Shown here: positions 13,781-16,294 of the stretch, one piece after another
How positions within the stretch are numbered: the first letter of the stretch is position 1
Layout of the letters: each line of letters opens with the position of its first letter
NCBI GenBank assembly: GCA_027306715.1
Contig: DAHUZG010000100.1
Coordinates: forward strand, 1-16,294
Direction: 5' to 3'
Length of the DNA stretch: 16,294 nt
From: Acidimicrobiaceae bacterium
GTDB lineage: Bacteria; Actinomycetota; Acidimicrobiia; Acidimicrobiales; Bog-793
The notes under the pieces: generated by a model
Database searches by the model: none
Seen by the model: only the letters and a program-made list of their open reading frames with translations
Told to the model about the DNA's origin: nothing
Translations under genes and position numbers: made by a program

Positions 13781-14209
13781 GCAGCAGAGGCTGGGCATGA
13801 GGTGACGCCGGCGTCGGTCGAGATCGACGAGCGCATCGAGGCGCTCGACGACTGGCGAGGCCAGGCGCTGGCGCGGGTGCGGGCGCTCGTCGCGCGCGCC
13901 GACCCCGAGGTCGTCGAGACGATCAAGTGGCGCAAGCCGACGAGTCCCGGCGTTCCGGTCTGGGAGCACGCCGGCATCATCTGCACCGGCGAGGTCTACA
14001 AGTCAGCCGTCAAGCTGACCTTCGCCAAGGGGGCGTCGCTGGCGGACCCGCGCCGGCTGTTCAACTCGAGCCTCGAGGGCAGCACCCGGCGGGCCATCGA
14101 CCTCCACGAGGGCGAGCCGCTCGACGAGGACGCCTTCGTCGAGCTCGTCCGCGCCGCCGTGGCGCTCAACACCGCCGGGCTGAACATCGCCGGCACGAGG
14201 AGCGGCTGA
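13778..14209 (+). CDS. DUF1801 domain protein
   Basis: This is a 143-residue cytoplasmic protein of the DUF1801/YdhG-like group. After an N-terminal helix pair (DDWRGQALARVRALV, 24-38) come ETIKWRKPTSPGVPVWEHAG (47-66), GEVYKSAVKLTFAKGASL (71-88) and FNSSLEGSTRRAIDLHEG (95-112), which form the conserved core and cover nearly the whole protein. No biochemical function is established for the family. It stands alone: 286 bp after the thiolase and convergent with the DUF2786 gene. The chosen start is the ATG placed six bases after a -10-like TACCGT. Confidence 0.87.
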   Translation: MAAEAGHEVTPASVEIDERIEALDDWRGQALARVRALVARADPEVVETIKWRKPTSPGVPVWEHAGIICTGEVYKSAVKLTFAKGASLADPRRLFNSSLEGSTRRAIDLHEGEPLDEDAFVELVRAAVALNTAGLNIAGTRSG

Positions 14210-14229
14210 GCGAGCAGCGCGCTCCCCGG

Positions 14230-14268
14230 TCCGACGCCGCGTGCCCGGGGCTCCGACGCCGCGTGCCC
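14230..14268. repeat. 22-bp tandem repeat, about 1.8 copies
   Basis: TCCGACGCCGCGTGCCC occurs at 14230-14246 and 14252-14268, a 22-bp period, in the spacer just after the DUF1801 stop. Confidence 0.85.
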
Positions 14269-14310
14269 CTGAGCTGTGCCGGAGCGTTGCCTCTCTGTCG
14301 CTGACGCGAC

Positions 14311-14370
14311 GTCGGCGGCCGACCTCGCGATGGCCCGAGCCCCGCTCAGCCGGCGGCCGACAGTCGGCCG
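14311..14370. terminator. Hairpin pair between convergent genes, possible bidirectional terminator
   Basis: GTCGG-CGG-CCGAC (14311-14323) is a 5-bp stem. CGGCCGA-CAG-TCGGCCG (14354-14370) is a 7-bp, 3-nt-loop hairpin overlapping the last codons of the DUF2786 gene. Both contain CGGCGGCCGAC (14313-14323, 14351-14361). They lie between the convergent DUF1801 and DUF2786 genes but lack T-tracts, so termination is an inference. Confidence 0.35.
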
Positions 14371-15626
14371 GAGGGCGCGGTCTCGCCGCTCGTCTCGCCG
14401 GCGACGCCGGCACGGGCCGATAGCTCGGCGAGGTCGGCGGCAGCGGTGCCCGCCGCCCAACCGAGCGGGTCGCTCGCCGAGAGGCGGACCCGTCCGAGCT
14501 TGGCGAAGGTGGCGTGGATCGCCTCCTCCGCAGCAGCCCCCCGGGCGGCGAGCAGCGGCACGAGCGCCTGCCCGTGGGTCCTGGCGGCTTCGTGCTCGCT
14601 CGCACACGCTGCCTCTTGCAGGCGCTCGCCGATCCGCTGGGCGAAGGCGACGAGGAAGCTCTGCCGGTAGGAGCGGCTGCGGGGCCGGGCGCCGCTGGCG
14701 GCGTGCCTGCCGGCGGCGGTCAGCTGGGTCGTCGCCTGGACGAGGAGCGAGGTGAACAGCAGCTCGACGGTGTCGAGGTCGTCGTCGTGCCCGGCGGCGA
14801 CCACGAGCCCGAGGTCGCCGACCTGTACGGTCGAGCAGCGGTTCGCCCGCGCCACGGCATGGAGGAGAAGTCCCTTGGCGGCCAGGTACGGCTCGTCGAT
14901 CCAGACGCGGCGCATCGCCGCGGCCGCCGGGCGCGTGCAGTCCTGTGACTCGACGGCGGCCCGGTCGAGGTTGTGGCGGGCGAGCAGCTCCTGCGCCTTG
15001 GCGGTGAAGGCGTCGGCTTCCTCGGGGAAGGTCGTCGCCTCGGCCTTGGCGAGCAGGCCACGCACCCGCTCGAGGATGCGGCCGTGGGCGCTGCCGCCGA
15101 CGTCGGGAGACGGCCGAGCCGTGGACACCGCAGGCAGCGGCGGCAGGTGCCAGAGCACGCCGGCGAGGGTCACGGCTGCGCCCACCTGCTCCCGCCATGC
15201 CGGCGAGGACGGCTCGAGGGGGATCGGACCGGAGCCGAGCACGGCATCGAGCAGGCTGAGCGAGCCGGCGCCGAGGCGCCGGCGGACGACTCGCCGCAGC
15301 TCGGGCGGCAGCCACCTTCCGGCCCGGCAGCTCGACGCGCAGCGCGACAGCTGATCACCGAGGGCTCCGACGACGGCGCCGGCCCCGCCCGGCAGGAGAC
15401 GGCCGGCCGCCAGCGCGGCGACAAGCTCGGGCGCCTCGGGCGTGCCGCGATAAACGGCGGCGACGATTACGGCCACCACCGCGCGCCCATCGGCCGGGGC
15501 GCGTCCGGCCCGTTCCGCTCCTGCGCCGTCGGCGGCTCGGTGCGTGCTGCCCGACTCCTCGAAGCGACGGCGATGGCGCTCCCGTCGCAGCTGCTGTCGC
15601 CGTCGCCGGCTGTTGGCGGTTCCCAT
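14346..15626 (-). CDS. DUF2786 domain protein
   Basis: The product has 426 residues. Residues about 183-222 (ILERVRGLLAKAEATTFPEEADAFTAKAQELLARHNLD) match the DUF2786 domain, a short helical module common in actinobacteria and some phages. The C-terminal half (about 235-400) is helical and includes SYRQSFLVAFAQRIGERL; the first 30 residues are strongly basic. No catalytic residues or export signal are recognised, and function is unknown. ATG 15626 has a GAGGA site 3 nt upstream. The gene follows the second LLM gene by 96 bp on the same strand and is convergent with DUF1801. Confidence 0.85.
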   Translation of the reverse strand: MGTANSRRRRQQLRRERHRRRFEESGSTHRAADGAGAERAGRAPADGRAVVAVIVAAVYRGTPEAPELVAALAAGRLLPGGAGAVVGALGDQLSRCASSCRAGRWLPPELRRVVRRRLGAGSLSLLDAVLGSGPIPLEPSSPAWREQVGAAVTLAGVLWHLPPLPAVSTARPSPDVGGSAHGRILERVRGLLAKAEATTFPEEADAFTAKAQELLARHNLDRAAVESQDCTRPAAAAMRRVWIDEPYLAAKGLLLHAVARANRCSTVQVGDLGLVVAAGHDDDLDTVELLFTSLLVQATTQLTAAGRHAASGARPRSRSYRQSFLVAFAQRIGERLQEAACASEHEAARTHGQALVPLLAARGAAAEEAIHATFAKLGRVRLSASDPLGWAAGTAAADLAELSARAGVAGETSGETAPSGRLSAAG

Positions 15627-15722
15627 GGGTCCTCATGCTGCCAGCAGAAGGTCGCGCTGGGGTGGATTCCCCGCCGCCCCACCGCCGCCCTACCGCTGCG
15701 CGGAGCCGCCCTGGCCCCGGCG

Positions 15723-16294
15723 TCAGCCTCGCCGGCTCGCCCCGGTGAGCCGGGGCAGCACCTCGGCGGCGAGGCGCTCCATCTGCTCGAGCTCGTCGAA
15801 GAGCGGGTTGAGCACGATCAGCTCGGCGCCGGCGTCGGCGACCGCCTGGAGGCCCTCGACGCAGGCATCGGGCGGCCCGTGCACCGTGAAGGAGAGCGCC
15901 TCGTCGGCGGAGAGGCGCGGGTAGATGATGCCGAGGACCTCGGTGAGCCGCTGGCGGGCTCGGCCGGCGTCGTCGTCGAGGGCGAGGTAGACGCGCTTCG
16001 CGATCCGGAAGCCCTCCTGGTGCCTCGCCTCGAGCTCGGCACGCACGGTCGCGACCTGGCTGGCGTAGCGCTCCGTCGGCTGCGAGCCGGCGCCGATGAA
16101 GCCCTGGCCGAGGCGCACGGCGCGGCGCAAGGCGTCGGGATGGTTGCCGCCGAACCAGATCGGCGGATGCGGACGCTGGACCGGCTTCAGGCCCATCGTC
16201 GCCCGCTCGAGCTGCAGGAAGCGCCCCGTGAGCGTCACCTCCGGCTCGCTCCACAGCCGCTCCATCACCTTGAGGCCCTCCTCGAATCGGGCGA
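15723..16294 (-). CDS. LLM-class flavin/F420-dependent oxidoreductase (5' end outside window)
   Basis: The frame is open to the window edge, so only the C-terminal 189 residues are present. RFEEGLKVMERLWSEPEVT, LKPVQRPHPPIWFGGNHPDA and GFIGAGSQP are characteristic of the C-terminal half of luciferase-like TIM-barrel oxidoreductases. It belongs to a different subgroup from the enzyme at 6197-7198 and is not linked to the beta-oxidation genes. The apparent start at 16268 is only an internal GTG. Substrate unknown. Confidence 0.88.
   Translation of the reverse strand, partial: ARFEEGLKVMERLWSEPEVTLTGRFLQLERATMGLKPVQRPHPPIWFGGNHPDALRRAVRLGQGFIGAGSQPTERYASQVATVRAELEARHQEGFRIAKRVYLALDDDAGRARQRLTEVLGIIYPRLSADEALSFTVHGPPDACVEGLQAVADAGAELIVLNPLFDELEQMERLAAEVLPRLTGASRRG

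Overview
The window is very GC-rich. It uses GTG as well as ATG starts, carries two luciferase-like (F420-type) oxidoreductases, a paired-FadE beta-oxidation set and secreted-protein modules of a kind common in Actinomycetota. I infer a high-GC actinobacterium, possibly an acidimicrobial or thermoleophilic lineage rather than a classical mycobacterium. The lineage is an inference, not something the sequence proves.

Layout: (1) 1-1350 (+): 3' part of a secreted/cell-surface protein with Cys-pair repeats, an IPT/TIG domain and a C-terminal module interrupted by seven 15-bp tandem repeats. (2) 1419-2606 (-): an orphan AAA+ ATPase with a C-terminal winged helix, divergent from (3) 2750-4708 (+), a GH15 trehalase/glucoamylase-type hydrolase. 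(4) 4832-10810 (-): six co-oriented genes. In transcription order they are large FadE, small FadE, FadD acyl-CoA ligase, an F420-type LLM oxidoreductase, a peroxiredoxin and a VIT1/CCC1 membrane protein. (5) 10868-13491 (+), divergent from (4) across 57 bp: SDR 3-hydroxyacyl-CoA dehydrogenase, MaoC (R)-enoyl-CoA hydratase, thiolase. (6) 13778-14209 (+): a DUF1801 protein. (7) 14346-16294 (-): a DUF2786 protein and a truncated second LLM oxidoreductase.

Blocks 4 and 5 together supply activation (FadD), alpha,beta-dehydrogenation (FadE pair), hydration (MaoC), 3-hydroxy oxidation (SDR) and thiolysis, so one complete beta-oxidation turn is laid out around a shared 57-bp promoter region. The Rv3520c-like LLM enzyme and paired FadE subunits suggest a bulky or branched acyl chain (sterol-side-chain-like) as substrate; this is inference.

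The main discovery is the peroxiredoxin at 5631-6095 (-). It is not the 90-residue fragment a standard gene caller would give. It reads as a full 154-residue PrxQ/BCP-type protein if an in-frame TGA (5964-5966) is decoded as selenocysteine. That TGA sits exactly at the peroxidatic cysteine of the Px3Tx2C motif, and a 7-bp stem with a 5-nt loop starts 14 nt after it, matching bacterial SECIS geometry. TGA also serves as a normal stop for most genes here, so general recoding is excluded.

Two further themes are short tandem duplications of 14-22 bp at several gene ends, and a TANNNT-N6-start arrangement in front of three genes (peroxiredoxin, large FadE, DUF1801) that suggests leaderless transcripts.
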